Source: Acidovorax sp. FJL06
GTDB taxonomy: Bacteria > Pseudomonadota > Gammaproteobacteria > Burkholderiales > Burkholderiaceae_C
Assembly: GCF_003852545.1 (NCBI RefSeq)
Contig: NZ_QAJR01000034.1
Span: 1 to 51,857, forward strand
Reading direction: 5' to 3'
DNA length: 51,857 nucleotides
Positions 1-8,936 of this stretch are shown here, piece by piece; position 1 is the stretch's first letter; each line of letters starts with the position of its first letter. The notes below the pieces were generated by a model. The model saw nothing but the letters and a program-made list of their open reading frames with translations. It ran no database searches and had not been told where the DNA came from. The position numbers and the translations under genes were made by a program.

Positions 1-247
1 TGCACTGGCGCTAACAAGCCGGGCGATTCATGCGGACACATACGCCTCGCGCACAAGTACGCCAATGTCGGCAGTTCGTGCACGGCCGGACAGCGGGTCG
101 GTCGACCAATGCACCCAATGAGCGACCGAAACCTGAACGACATCGTGATCTCGCCATTTTAAGTCGACCGACGGCCTCCGCTGCATGGCGGCAAATCGCT
201 GTGCGTTAGAGACCAAGGCTGATCTGCGTCATGTGCGGCGACGGCGA

Positions 248-1660
248 TTAGCACTTGCGTAAAGCCACATAGGCTCGAAGGAGCGCGGCAATGGCCGGTG
301 GTTTTACGGTCACAGCCATTGAATTCATCGCTGCGGCAAGAAACTTAGATAGATCTTCGATGTTCACGCCATCAACGGCAGAGCATGGCACCGCTGCTGC
401 AGGCAGCGGTGCTTCGACTGCCTGCACTGCTTCCGCCAACGGAATTTCTACGGCCAGCGCATCAGGGGGTCTTACATCCAATGTAAAAGGCGCTAGGAGG
501 CCATACAGCCACGCATCCTCATGCAATGCATAGGCCTGCACAGCAGCCTCTAAGGCATCACCTCGTTCAAGGGCTGCGTCTAGCTTCGCAACTCGCTGCT
601 CAAATTGACCGCCCCAGTGCTGGTAAAACGATCCCGTGGGCGAGTCCATGATGATATGTTTATCCACCCCAGCCTGATGTATGACCTTCTCTGCCAGCGT
701 AGGGTGTGAATGGTCTCTAGGCCATTGCCTGCCAACCTTTGCAGCGTGGAGTTCAGTGGCGAGGATCGGTTTGTGCATTAGGAAGATGCTGAAGCCCCTA
801 TTCTTCGCAGGGCGGCTCGTGGTGATTTCCAGCTGAACAGCCGATGCGAACTGCGTCAGCTCTGCTTTGATCCTGTTTCGAAGCAACGGTATTTGCTGCC
901 TCAATGCGCCGAGCAGACGCTCGCGCCTGTCCGCCATGTACGGGTGCTGATCCGCAGTAGCGGGACTGCGCTTGACCCAACTTCGAATTTCGACCTCTGA
1001 CGCCGGCGTCAACACCTCTGATCGCGGAGAGTCCGACAACAAGAGATCTCTATATCGACATGCCTGGCATACGATTTCCCATCGTCGGGGCGCTCTCGTG
1101 CCATGGGCCTCGCCACGTAGGTGAACGGAGATACATGCTGCGGCTCCGCAGTTGGGGCATTCGATCTCCGCGACGACGGGGCATTGAGCAAGACCCTCGT
1201 CTATCCACGCCTTCCTAGCTAAGTTCTTCGCCTTTCCTCGCAGTTGCAATTCGCCCGCAAAAACGAAGAACGCCACAGCAGCCCCCCACGACGGCTTGCT
1301 TCCCGGCATTGTTCGTTCAACCAAATCCCGTAGAGCGTTCGCCCCACTTAAGGAAAAGGACTTCGCTAAGGCCTCGAGTCCTTGCTGGAGAGTTGGGTCA
1401 AGCCTTGCCAACAGCTTCGTCGCCTCGCTCTGAACCAACGCCTTGAAGGCCGATGAATCCATCAGCGCATAAATCTGATTTTCCGTTGCCTCGTCAGCGA
1501 TGAATCCCGCAACACGCTTCTCAGTTTCACTGGCCAAGTAACCGTCGTGGTTTGGGGTGTAGAGGATCTTGATAGCCACGCGGTCGGTGGACCTTGCCTC
1601 CACCCGAGGGGAACCTGCGCTTGAAAGGGGCCGCCTTGACTGCTTCATCGATCGCTCCAC
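248..1660 (-). CDS. Hypothetical zinc-ribbon protein, cargo of integrated element
   Basis: I do not recognise this 470-aa protein. It shows two CxxC pairs at about residues 168-171 (CPNC) and 198-201 (CQAC), which would form a zinc ribbon. The N-terminal part (about 40-160) looks helical and the C-terminal third is rich in Ala and acidic residues. There is no signal peptide and no clear membrane segment, so it is probably cytoplasmic. It follows the integrase on the same strand after a 277-bp gap, so it sits inside the element integrated at ssrA. Its codons use more A/T in third positions than the core genes to the right, which fits foreign origin. A role in defence or element maintenance is only a guess from location. 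The second Met (residue 5) could be the true start. Confidence 0.6.
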   Translation of the reverse strand: MERSMKQSRRPLSSAGSPRVEARSTDRVAIKILYTPNHDGYLASETEKRVAGFIADEATENQIYALMDSSAFKALVQSEATKLLARLDPTLQQGLEALAKSFSLSGANALRDLVERTMPGSKPSWGAAVAFFVFAGELQLRGKAKNLARKAWIDEGLAQCPVVAEIECPNCGAAACISVHLRGEAHGTRAPRRWEIVCQACRYRDLLLSDSPRSEVLTPASEVEIRSWVKRSPATADQHPYMADRRERLLGALRQQIPLLRNRIKAELTQFASAVQLEITTSRPAKNRGFSIFLMHKPILATELHAAKVGRQWPRDHSHPTLAEKVIHQAGVDKHIIMDSPTGSFYQHWGGQFEQRVAKLDAALERGDALEAAVQAYALHEDAWLYGLLAPFTLDVRPPDALAVEIPLAEAVQAVEAPLPAAAVPCSAVDGVNIEDLSKFLAAAMNSMAVTVKPPAIAALLRAYVALRKC

Positions 1661-1937
1661 CTAATGTTGGCCGCCAGATCGTGGCCAGAGTATGCGCGTG
1701 AATTATCCGCTCTCGGTATAGCTCACTCACCTGAAGTTCAGGCAGGCAGCGCCGGTTGAGTGGCAGCTTTTGAGCGGCGATTTCTGTTTCTTGACTGGCA
1801 GCAATCGCCCTGCAGAACGGCCTTTCACACCGCCAAGCTCACACTCTTTGCCGACAGGGTCTCAACATCAGTTGGAGAGAAACTGCCATCGATTCATGGC
1901 AAACCACCACAGCGACCAAGCCCGGCGAAACGGCAGA
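1661..1937. other. Gap between integrase and cargo gene
   Basis: I find no convincing gene in these 277 bases. The plus-strand frames running through them continue into the antisense of the integrase and look like shadows. The promoter of the minus-strand cargo gene should lie here, but I cannot point to a clear -35/-10 pair. Confidence 0.4.
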
Positions 1938-3197
1938 TCAGGTATTTGCATTGCCAAGAGTTTTGGAAGACGTCTTGCCTGCTGCTTTGCCTTCCCTCAG
2001 CCTATCCAGATAGTCTGCCCACCGCTGCATCATTTTCGTCCGATGGGCTAGGTACTGGGTCCTGTTGTAAGCGCGCCCATTTGCATCCTTCACGGCGTGA
2101 GCCAGTTGCGCTTCGATGACCAGCGGGTCAACATCCAATCGCTCCGCCAACATGGTTCGCGCCGTGGCTCGAAAGCCATGCCACGTCTGGATCTCCGGCG
2201 TATAGCCCATGGTGATGAGCGCGGTGCGCACCGAGTTCTCTGAAATAGGCCGACTGTAGTTGCGCTCACCGGGAAACACCAAGGCGCTGTGGCCCGTCAA
2301 CGGATAGAGCTCCCGCAACACTCTTACAGCCTGGGTTGAAAGAGGCACCAGATGTGGATCCCCGTTTTCCTTCCCGTCTTTGCCCCGCTTCATCCGGGCA
2401 GCCGGAATCGTCCAGAGGGCAGCATCCAGGTCCACTTCGGCCCAAGCCGCACCGCGCAATTCGCCGGGTCGCTGGAACAGCAAGGGCGCCAACTGCAATG
2501 CTGCCCGCACAATGGGCCCGCCCTTGTAAGCTTGGATGGCCCGCAGCAACTCAGCCAGCTTGACCGGTTCGGTGATAGCGGCAAAGTGCTTGCCGCGATA
2601 CGGAGACAACGCGCCTTTGAGGTCTCCCGTGATGTCCCGCCCTACCCTGCCTGTCGCGACGCCATAACGCCAGACCTGGCGAGCCAGCATCAATCCACGA
2701 TCAGCAGTCTCTACAGCCCCGCGCTCTTCTACCTTGCGCAGTGTTGCCAGCAATTCCACCGGCTCAATCTCAGCTAGGCGACGCCCCCCTAGCCACGGAA
2801 AGAGATCACGTTCGAACTGGCGCAGCGAGCGCTCAGCATGAGAATCACTCCATAGAGGCTTCTGTTTGTCGTACCACTCCAGAGCGACAGCTTTGAAGGT
2901 ATCCCCGGCACTGGCAGAAGCCTTCAGCCTTTCCATCTTTCTGGCATGCACAGGATTTACTCCTGTCGATTTCTGCAGCCTGGCGGTATCACGAGCCTTG
3001 CGAGCTGCCGTCAGGCTGACCGAGGGATAGCTGCCCAGAGCCATGCGCCCTTCCTTGCCCTCATGCCGATACTTCCAGAACCAGCGCCTCGATCCCCCGG
3101 GAGCGACCTCCAGGTACAAGCCTCCCGAGTCCGACAAACGCTCCCGCTTCGATGCGGGGGAACAGACGGCATTGCGGCACTGTGCATCGGTCAACAT
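1938..3197 (-). CDS. int: P4-type tyrosine site-specific integrase
   Basis: This 419-aa recombinase catalyses integration and excision of the element at ssrA. It has the P4-integrase layout. An N-terminal arm-binding domain (about 1-90) contains SDSGGLYLEVAPGG and LGSYPSVSL. A core-binding domain spans about 97-195, and the catalytic domain about 205-390. The expected active-site residues are present: R243 (in QRPGELR), K270, H340-x-x-R343 (HGFR), H367 and the nucleophile Y377 (RAYNRTQYL). Length is normal for the family. It reads away from ssrA, starting about 220 bp from the 3' end of the tmRNA gene, the standard position for an integrase next to its attachment site. The reading frame is intact, so the enzyme may be active. 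Confidence 0.93.
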   Translation of the reverse strand: MLTDAQCRNAVCSPASKRERLSDSGGLYLEVAPGGSRRWFWKYRHEGKEGRMALGSYPSVSLTAARKARDTARLQKSTGVNPVHARKMERLKASASAGDTFKAVALEWYDKQKPLWSDSHAERSLRQFERDLFPWLGGRRLAEIEPVELLATLRKVEERGAVETADRGLMLARQVWRYGVATGRVGRDITGDLKGALSPYRGKHFAAITEPVKLAELLRAIQAYKGGPIVRAALQLAPLLFQRPGELRGAAWAEVDLDAALWTIPAARMKRGKDGKENGDPHLVPLSTQAVRVLRELYPLTGHSALVFPGERNYSRPISENSVRTALITMGYTPEIQTWHGFRATARTMLAERLDVDPLVIEAQLAHAVKDANGRAYNRTQYLAHRTKMMQRWADYLDRLREGKAAGKTSSKTLGNANT

Positions 3198-3303
3198 AGG
3201 GGAACACCTTCAGAGGTTTCACAAGGGTTTCTCCTCGGAAACGGGGGAACAAATGCCGCCAGTCTACCCTTTTCGGATTTTGTTCCCCCGTCTGTTCCCC
3301 CGC
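3154..3303. repeat. Five GGGG(G)AACA boxes, probable integrase arm sites
   Basis: Three copies read on the plus strand (3156-3164, 3199-3206, 3243-3251) and two on the minus strand (3281-3289, 3293-3301). The outermost pair is a longer inverted repeat: 3154-3169 matches the reverse complement of 3288-3303 over 16 bases. The cluster covers the integrase start codon and lies between it and ssrA. Tyrosine integrases use short arm-type repeats in this position, and binding here could also repress int. The function is inferred from position. Confidence 0.55.
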
Positions 3304-3371
3304 CTCAGCCTGGCTGCCAGGAGATCGCTCCGGACGCCCCCACACCGTAACCCATTGATTTACCAAAGAAA

Positions 3372-3404
3372 AAGGGCGTTCACCGGATTTTGGTGAACGC
3401 CCTT
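3372..3404 (-). terminator. ssrA transcription terminator
   Basis: A 13-bp perfect stem (3372-3384 with 3392-3404) closes a 7-base loop just past the CCA end of ssrA. Read on the minus strand it is followed by a T-rich stretch (TTTCTTT). It separates ssrA from the integrase. Confidence 0.8.
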
Positions 3405-3415
3405 GGACGTCGTAA

Positions 3416-3802
3416 TGGTGGAGCTGGCGGGAATTGAACCCGCGTCCGTAAGCCTTCACCGGGCAGATCTACATGTTTAGCGGTCTGATTTGAATCTCAC
3501 CGCCTGTGTCGCGCAGTCGCACGCTACACAAGCCGCCAGCACCCTATTTTCTTACCCCAACCCAAGGTACCCGGATCGAAGCCAGCCCATGTAATTATCC
3601 TTGCAGCCGGGAGGCCCTGATTGCTCAGAACCCCCTTGCCCAGCCCATCGGCCAACTGTTGCAAGGCTCACTGGCAATTAAGCAGCGAGTGCGAAACGTT
3701 CGTCGTTTGCAGTTAGTTTGTTAAATCGAGATTTACGAGCGTGACTCAAGCTCGACATGCACCACACCGATTCCGAACCCACGTCGAAACCAGGACAGCC
3801 CC
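3416..3802 (-). ncRNA. ssrA: tmRNA (ssrA), element integration target
   Basis: This 387-nt RNA rescues stalled ribosomes and tags the unfinished protein for proteolysis. The 5' end GGGGCU pairs with the 3' AGCUCC in front of an encoded ACCA end, forming the alanine-type acceptor stem. The tRNA-like T arm reads GGUUCAAUUCCCGCC. The tag frame, with resume codon GCA, lies at 3678-3710 and encodes ANDERFALAA followed by UAA, which fits a burkholderial tmRNA. The mature 5' end is only 12 nt beyond the gph stop codon. The integrase adjoins the 3' end, so the last bases of this gene should be one attachment site. Confidence 0.96.
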
Positions 3803-3811
3803 AGACTCTCT

Positions 3812-3838
3812 ATTTTAGGTGCACGCCAGCAATTGCAA
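3812..3838 (-). promoter_or_regulatory. Probable ssrA promoter within the end of gph
   Basis: On the minus strand a TTGCAA (3833-3838) and a TAAAAT (3812-3817) are spaced by 15 bp and lie just before the tmRNA 5' end. The TAA of the -10 is also the gph stop codon. The spacing is short, so this is a reasonable but unproven sigma-70 promoter. Confidence 0.45.
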
Positions 3839-4486
3839 GAGCTCGGAGGGAGATTTAATTGCAGCATGCGCACCCCACGCACCGGGATCGGTCTTGGCGC
3901 CAAGGTAACCATATGTAGCAGCGACCGTGCCCATGCCCGCAGCCAGGCCCGCAGCGATGTCCCGTTCGTCATCGCCCACGTAGATGCACTGCCCCGGGGG
4001 CAGCTTCAAGCGGGATGCCGCCTCCAGCAAAGGGGCGGGATGGGGCTTTGCATGGGGCGTGGTGTCACCACTGACCACGGCTCCCGCCGTCTCAAACAGC
4101 GGAATCGCCCGGGTCAGCGGTTCGGTAAACCGCGCGGCCTTGTTGGTCACCACCCCCCACAACAGGTTGCGCTGCAAAAGCTGGTGCACCAGTTCGGGAA
4201 TGCCTTCAAAAATGGTGGTGCGCTCCGTCATCCGCGACTCATAGTTCACGAAGAACTCTTCGCGCCAGACCGCAAAATCAGGGTGGTCCGGGGTCATGCC
4301 AAAGGCCTCCCCCAGCATGCCACGCGCTCCCGCACCCGCCATCGGCCGGTAGCGGGCCAGGGGCAAGGAGGGCAAACCTCGATCAGTGCGCATCTTGTCG
4401 GCGGCGGCGCCCAGATCGGGTGCGCTGTCGATCAACGTTCCATCCAGGTCAAACAGGACTGCACGAATGTCATGAAACATGGGCAC
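3815..4486 (-). CDS. gph: Phosphoglycolate phosphatase (HAD family)
   Basis: This 223-aa HAD hydrolase probably removes phosphate from 2-phosphoglycolate, a by-product of DNA-end repair. Motif I is FDLDGTLIDS (D13, D15 as nucleophile and acid), motif II is VVTNKAA, a conserved Lys lies in AKPHPAPL, and motif III is YVGDDERDI. The helical cap lies between about residues 20 and 85. It starts 4 bp after the ubiG stop codon, so the two are co-transcribed, a pairing I recall in Burkholderiales. A broader sugar-phosphatase activity cannot be ruled out. Confidence 0.9.
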   Translation of the reverse strand: MPMFHDIRAVLFDLDGTLIDSAPDLGAAADKMRTDRGLPSLPLARYRPMAGAGARGMLGEAFGMTPDHPDFAVWREEFFVNYESRMTERTTIFEGIPELVHQLLQRNLLWGVVTNKAARFTEPLTRAIPLFETAGAVVSGDTTPHAKPHPAPLLEAASRLKLPPGQCIYVGDDERDIAAGLAAGMGTVAATYGYLGAKTDPGAWGAHAAIKSPSELLQLLACT

Positions 4487-4490
4487 CGCC

Positions 4491-5201
4491 TCAACCCGCG
4501 CGCCGCGTGGCGAACAAGTAATTCACGCTGGTGTCTTCACTCAGCCAGTAGCGCTTTGTCAGGGGGTTGTGCTCAAGCCCCTTGGTATGAAGAACATCCA
4601 GTTGGGCGCTGCGGCAACTGGCCGCCAATTCGCTGGGGCGAATCATCTTGGCATATTCGTGGGTGCCCCGGGGCAGCATGTTCAGCACATACTCCGCGCC
4701 CACAATGGCCAGCATGAAGGCCTTGGCGTTGCGGTGGATCGTGGAGAAAAACACCCACCCGCCCGGTTTGACGAGCTGGGAACAGGCGCGGACCACGGAG
4801 GCGGGGTCCGGGACATGCTCCAGCATTTCCATGCAGGTCACCACATCAAAACTCGCCGGCTGCTCCTGCGCCAGCGCCTCCACGCTGATTTCCTGGTAGC
4901 GGATATTGGGGGTACCAGCCTCCAGTGCGTGCAATTGCGCCACACGCAACGCCTTCGATGCCAGATCAATGCCCAACACGTCCGCGCCTTTGCGCGCCAT
5001 GGAGTCAGCCAAAATACCGCCCCCACAACCGACATCCAGCACCCGCTTGCCAGGCAACGCACACAAGCCATTGATCCAATCCAGCCGCAGCGGGTTGATC
5101 TGGTGCAGTGGACGAAACTCGCTGTCCGGGTCCCACCAGCGGTGGGCCAACTCTGAAAATTTGGCCAGTTCGGCCGGATCTGCATTGACGGTGTCGCTCA
5201 T
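4491..5201 (-). CDS. ubiG: Ubiquinone biosynthesis O-methyltransferase UbiG
   Basis: This 236-aa SAM-dependent enzyme does both O-methylation steps of ubiquinone synthesis. The SAM-binding motif VLDVGCGGGILAD (about 54-66) is followed by GIDLASKAL, the post-I acidic residue. CMEMLEHVPDP is the typical UbiG motif, and the N-terminal WWDPDSEFRPLHQINPLR is family-specific. Length is normal. It is the first gene of the ubiG-gph pair. The OmpA-like gene upstream is separated from it by a strong terminator. Confidence 0.95.
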   Translation of the reverse strand: MSDTVNADPAELAKFSELAHRWWDPDSEFRPLHQINPLRLDWINGLCALPGKRVLDVGCGGGILADSMARKGADVLGIDLASKALRVAQLHALEAGTPNIRYQEISVEALAQEQPASFDVVTCMEMLEHVPDPASVVRACSQLVKPGGWVFFSTIHRNAKAFMLAIVGAEYVLNMLPRGTHEYAKMIRPSELAASCRSAQLDVLHTKGLEHNPLTKRYWLSEDTSVNYLFATRRAG

Positions 5202-5246
5202 GCTGGCAATTGTCCCTGAACCTGGTGAATGAAAGACTCCAGACGC

Positions 5247-5274
5247 AAAAAAGCCCCGTCACCGGGGCTTTTTT
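5247..5274. terminator. Bidirectional-looking terminator between ompA-like gene and ubiG
   Basis: A GC stem (5253-5258 with 5263-5268) is flanked by six A and six T residues. On the minus strand it ends the ompA-like transcript 17 bp after the stop codon. Confidence 0.85.
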
Positions 5275-5291
5275 GTGAAGCAATCCGAAGA

Positions 5292-5930
5292 TTACTTGGA
5301 AGCGCGGGTACCGACCACTTCGATTTCCACGCGGCGGTTCTTGGCGCGGCCTTCGGCGGTCTTGTTGTCAGCCACGGGTTGCTTTTCGCCCTTGCCTTCG
5401 GTGTACACGCGGTTCTTTTCGATGCCCTTGGACACCAGATAAGCCTTCACGGCTTCGGAACGACGCACCGACAGCTTCTGGTTGTAAGCGTCAGAGCCCA
5501 CGGAGTCGGTGTGACCCACAGCAATGATGACTTCCAGGTTGATGCCCTTGACCTTGGAGACCAGGTCGTCCAGCTTGGCCTTGCCTTCTGCCTTCAGCAC
5601 CGACTTGTCGAAGTCGAAGAATGCGTCAGCGGCGTAGGTCACCTTGGTGGCCACGGCAGGAGCGGGAGCGGGAGCGGGAGCTGGTGCAGGAGCGGCGGCA
5701 GGAGCGGGAGCAGCGGCTGGAGCAGGAGCGGCAGCAGCAATAGCGCCATCGCAGCCAGCGGCGGCCGTAGCAGGCGTCCAGTTGGCATCGCGCCAGCAGT
5801 ATTCGTTGGTGCCGTTCTTCCAGACCAGATCACCGCTGGCATTGCGCCAGTTGTCAACGGTTTGTGCGCCAGCGGCGGTTGCGAGCGCTGCAGAGGCAAA
5901 CAACATCGCCACTTTGTTCAGTTTCTTCAT
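5292..5930 (-). CDS. OmpA family outer-membrane/peptidoglycan-linking protein
   Basis: This 212-aa protein has a signal peptide ending near residue 22 (AGAQ). A short segment with two Cys (about 40-58) follows, then a long Ala-Pro linker, then a C-terminal OmpA domain with the peptidoglycan-binding signature GHTDSVGSDAYNQKLS...RR. It lacks the N-terminal 8-stranded barrel of E. coli OmpA. It should sit in the outer membrane or periplasm and anchor the envelope to peptidoglycan. The frame is open upstream to 6035, but the ATG at 5928-5930 has a GAGGAG ribosome site and starts the signal peptide. It is divergent from gyrA and followed by a strong terminator, consistent with high expression. Confidence 0.92.
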   Translation of the reverse strand: MKKLNKVAMLFASAALATAAGAQTVDNWRNASGDLVWKNGTNEYCWRDANWTPATAAAGCDGAIAAAAPAPAAAPAPAAAPAPAPAPAPAPAVATKVTYAADAFFDFDKSVLKAEGKAKLDDLVSKVKGINLEVIIAVGHTDSVGSDAYNQKLSVRRSEAVKAYLVSKGIEKNRVYTEGKGEKQPVADNKTAEGRAKNRRVEIEVVGTRASK

Positions 5931-6154
5931 GGTTCTCCTCTTGGGGAAAAAGCCGCAGCCGCGCTGCGAATCAGGACGCTTGGGATGACCACCACCCGAA
6001 GCGTTCAAACAATTGTGCCATACGTAACAGGGCAAAAGCGGTGGTGACGCGCCGAGGCCCGTAGGACAAAACCGGAATTGCTTCGATATGTTGCGCGGTC
6101 GCTACACGGTCTTAGCCCTAAAATGACCCTCCTTTGCCGCCACCGCAGCCCCCA

Positions 6155-8830
6155 ATGACCCAGTTTGCCAAAGAAACCCTGCCCATCAGCCTCGAAGAGG
6201 AGATGCGGCGCAGTTATCTCGATTACGCGATGAGCGTGATCGTCGGCCGGGCCCTGCCCGACGCGCGCGACGGCTTGAAGCCTGTGCACCGCCGAGTGCT
6301 GTTTGCAATGCACGAGCTCAACAACGACTGGAACCGGCCTTATAAAAAGTCGGCCCGTATCGTGGGCGACGTGATCGGTAAATACCATCCGCACGGCGAT
6401 TCGGCGGTGTATGACACCATCGTTCGCATGGCACAGGATTTTTCACTCCGCCACATGCTGGTGGACGGCCAGGGCAATTTCGGATCGGTGGATGGCGACA
6501 ACGCCGCAGCCATGCGGTATACCGAAATCCGCTTGGCCAAAATCGCCCACGAAATGCTGGGCGACATCGACAAGGAAACCGTCGATTTCGGACCCAATTA
6601 CGACGGCAGCGAAAAAGAACCGCTGGTATTGCCCAGCAAACTGCCCAATCTGCTGGTCAATGGCTCGGCCGGTATTGCGGTGGGCATGGCCACCAATATT
6701 CCACCGCACAACCTCAACGAGGTGGTGGATGCCTGCCTGCACATGCTGCGCAACCCCGAGACCACCATCGACGAGTTGATGGAAATCATCCCGGCACCCG
6801 ACTTCCCTACTGCCGGCATCATCTACGGCATCAATGGCGTGAAGGACGGCTACCGCACCGGCCGCGGCAAGGTCGTGATGCGCGCGCGCTGCCATTTCGA
6901 GGACATCGACCGTGGCCAGCGCCAGGCGATCATCGTGGACGAGCTGCCTTACCAGGTCAACAAGAAGACGCTGCAGGAGCGCATGGCCGAGCTGGTGCAC
7001 GAAAAGAAGATCGAGGGCATCAGCCACATCCAGGACGAGTCGGACAAATCCGGCATGCGCCTGGTGATCGAGCTCAAGCGCGGCGAAGTGCCCGAAGTGG
7101 TGCTCAACAACCTGTACAAGCAGACGCAGCTGCAGGACACCTTTGGCATGAACATGGTGGCGCTGGTCGATGGCCAGCCGCGCCTGTGCAACCTCAAGGA
7201 CCTGATCGTCGTCTTCCTGCAGCACCGTCGCGAAGTGGTGACGCGCCGCACGGTGTTCGAACTGCGCAAGGCGCGCGACCGGGGCCATGTGCTGGAAGGC
7301 CTGGCCGTGGCCCTGGCCAACATCGACGACTTCATCGCCATCATCCGCAACGCGCCCACGCCACCCGTGGCCAAGGCCGAGCTGATGGCCCGCTCGTGGG
7401 ACAGCAAGCTGGTGCGCGAGATGCTCACCCGCACACGCGCCGACGGGGGCGTGATCAACGCCGACGATTACCGCCCCGAGGGCCTGGAAGTCGAGTTCGG
7501 CATGGGCCAGGACGGCCTGTACCGCCTGTCGGAAACCCAGGCCCAGGAAATCCTGCAGATGCGCCTGCAGCGCCTGACCGGCCTGGAGCAGGACAAGATC
7601 GTGGCCGAGTACAAGGAAGTCATGGCGGTCATCGAGGACCTGCTGGACATCCTGGCCAAGCCCGAGCGCGTCTCGACCATCATTGGCGAAGAACTCACCT
7701 CCATCAAGGCCGAGTTCGGCCAGCACAAGCTGGGCGCACGCCGCAGCGTGGTGGAGTACAGCGCCCAGGACCTCTCCACCGAAGACCTGATCACGCCCAC
7801 CGACATGGTGGTGACGCTCTCGCACACCGGCTACATCAAGAGCCAGCCCCTGTCCGAATACCGCGCCCAGAAGCGCGGTGGGCGCGGCAAGCAGGCCACG
7901 GCCACCAAGGAAGACGACTGGATCGACCAGCTCTTCATCGCCAACACGCATGACTACATCCTGTGCTTCTCCAACCGGGGCCGCCTGTACTGGCTCAAGG
8001 TCTGGGAAGTGCCCGCCGGCTCACGCGGCTCGCGCGGCCGCCCCATCGTCAACATGTTCCCGCTGCAGGACGGCGAGAAGATCAATGTGGTGCTGCCGCT
8101 CACGGGCGACATGCGCACCTTCCCGGCCGACCGCTACGTGTTCATGGGCACCAGCATGGGCACCGTGAAGAAGACCGCGCTCGATGAATTCAGCAACCCG
8201 CGCAAGGGCGGCATCATTGCCGTGAACCTGGACGATGGCGACTACCTGATCGGCGCTGCTTTGACCGATGGCAAGCACGACGTGATGCTGTTCAGCGACG
8301 GCGGCAAGGCCGTGCGCTTCGACGAAAACGACGTGCGCCCCCTGGGCCGCCAGGCGCGTGGCGTGCGCGGCATGATGCTGGAAGACGGTCAGAGCGTGAT
8401 CGCCATGTTGGTGGCCGAAGACGAGACCCAGAGCGTGCTCACCGCCACCGAAAACGGCTACGGCAAACGCACCAGCATCGTCGAGTACACCCGCCACGGC
8501 CGGGGCACCAAGGGCATGATCGCCATCCAGCAGAGCGAGCGCAACGGCAAGGTGGTGGCCGCCACGCTGGTGCATGCCGACGACGAGATCATGCTCATCA
8601 CCGACAAGGGCGTGCTGGTGCGCACCCGCGTGTCCGAGATCCGCGAGCTGGGCCGTGCCACGCAGGGCGTGACGCTGATTGCGCTGGACGAAGGCGCCAA
8701 GCTCAGCGGCCTGCAGCGCATCGTGGAGAACGACGCCAACGTGGCCGATGCCGATGCGGAAGGTGATGGCGGCAGTCCGTCTGGCACGTCTTCTGGCGCC
8801 TCCGACTCTGCGGAGCCCTCCGACGCCTGA
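6155..8830 (+). CDS. gyrA: DNA gyrase subunit A
   Basis: GyrA breaks and rejoins DNA during negative supercoiling, as A2B2 with GyrB. Starting at the ATG at 6155 (a TTG lies in frame at 6134) the protein is 891 aa and the numbering matches E. coli: S83 and D87 in the quinolone-resistance region (GDSAVYD) and catalytic Y122 (AMRYTEIRL). The GyrA box appears as QKRGGRGKQ, which separates gyrase from ParC. The C-terminal pinwheel repeats follow. The protein ends in an acidic and Ser/Gly-rich tail. S83 and D87 are the wild-type, quinolone-sensitive residues. The gene is divergent from the ompA-like gene. Confidence 0.98.
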   Translation: MTQFAKETLPISLEEEMRRSYLDYAMSVIVGRALPDARDGLKPVHRRVLFAMHELNNDWNRPYKKSARIVGDVIGKYHPHGDSAVYDTIVRMAQDFSLRHMLVDGQGNFGSVDGDNAAAMRYTEIRLAKIAHEMLGDIDKETVDFGPNYDGSEKEPLVLPSKLPNLLVNGSAGIAVGMATNIPPHNLNEVVDACLHMLRNPETTIDELMEIIPAPDFPTAGIIYGINGVKDGYRTGRGKVVMRARCHFEDIDRGQRQAIIVDELPYQVNKKTLQERMAELVHEKKIEGISHIQDESDKSGMRLVIELKRGEVPEVVLNNLYKQTQLQDTFGMNMVALVDGQPRLCNLKDLIVVFLQHRREVVTRRTVFELRKARDRGHVLEGLAVALANIDDFIAIIRNAPTPPVAKAELMARSWDSKLVREMLTRTRADGGVINADDYRPEGLEVEFGMGQDGLYRLSETQAQEILQMRLQRLTGLEQDKIVAEYKEVMAVIEDLLDILAKPERVSTIIGEELTSIKAEFGQHKLGARRSVVEYSAQDLSTEDLITPTDMVVTLSHTGYIKSQPLSEYRAQKRGGRGKQATATKEDDWIDQLFIANTHDYILCFSNRGRLYWLKVWEVPAGSRGSRGRPIVNMFPLQDGEKINVVLPLTGDMRTFPADRYVFMGTSMGTVKKTALDEFSNPRKGGIIAVNLDDGDYLIGAALTDGKHDVMLFSDGGKAVRFDENDVRPLGRQARGVRGMMLEDGQSVIAMLVAEDETQSVLTATENGYGKRTSIVEYTRHGRGTKGMIAIQQSERNGKVVAATLVHADDEIMLITDKGVLVRTRVSEIRELGRATQGVTLIALDEGAKLSGLQRIVENDANVADADAEGDGGSPSGTSSGASDSAEPSDA

Positions 8831-8865
8831 TCGCCGCTTCCCGGGCGGGGTGTGACACACCCTGC

Positions 8866-8926
8866 AAATTGCTATTGAAAGTGAAGCTGCTAGCGCTTGC
8901 CCTGTAAGCGCCAGCAGCATTTTTGA
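8866..8926. repeat. Short palindromic repeat, TAGC...GCGCTT family, copy 1
   Basis: ATTGCTATTGAAAG leads into GCTGCTAGCGCTTG, then CTGTAAGCGCCAGCAGC and a T-rich end, so the element can form a stem-loop. It lies between the gyrA stop codon and the serC start. Other copies are listed separately. Confidence 0.75.
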
Positions 8927-8936
8927 CAGACAGACC

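Noticed and set aside
28-216. A 62-aa minus-strand frame near the left edge
   Set aside because: No recognisable motif, no clear ribosome site and no homology I can name. It may be a fragment of element DNA, but I cannot support it as a gene.
1-3415. A second ssrA-end copy marking the other attachment site
   Set aside because: No second copy of the ssrA 3' end is visible to the left within the window, so the far end of the element lies outside.
6083-6167. gyrA QRDR mutation or resistance
   Set aside because: S83 and D87 are present, so there is no sign of quinolone resistance at this locus.
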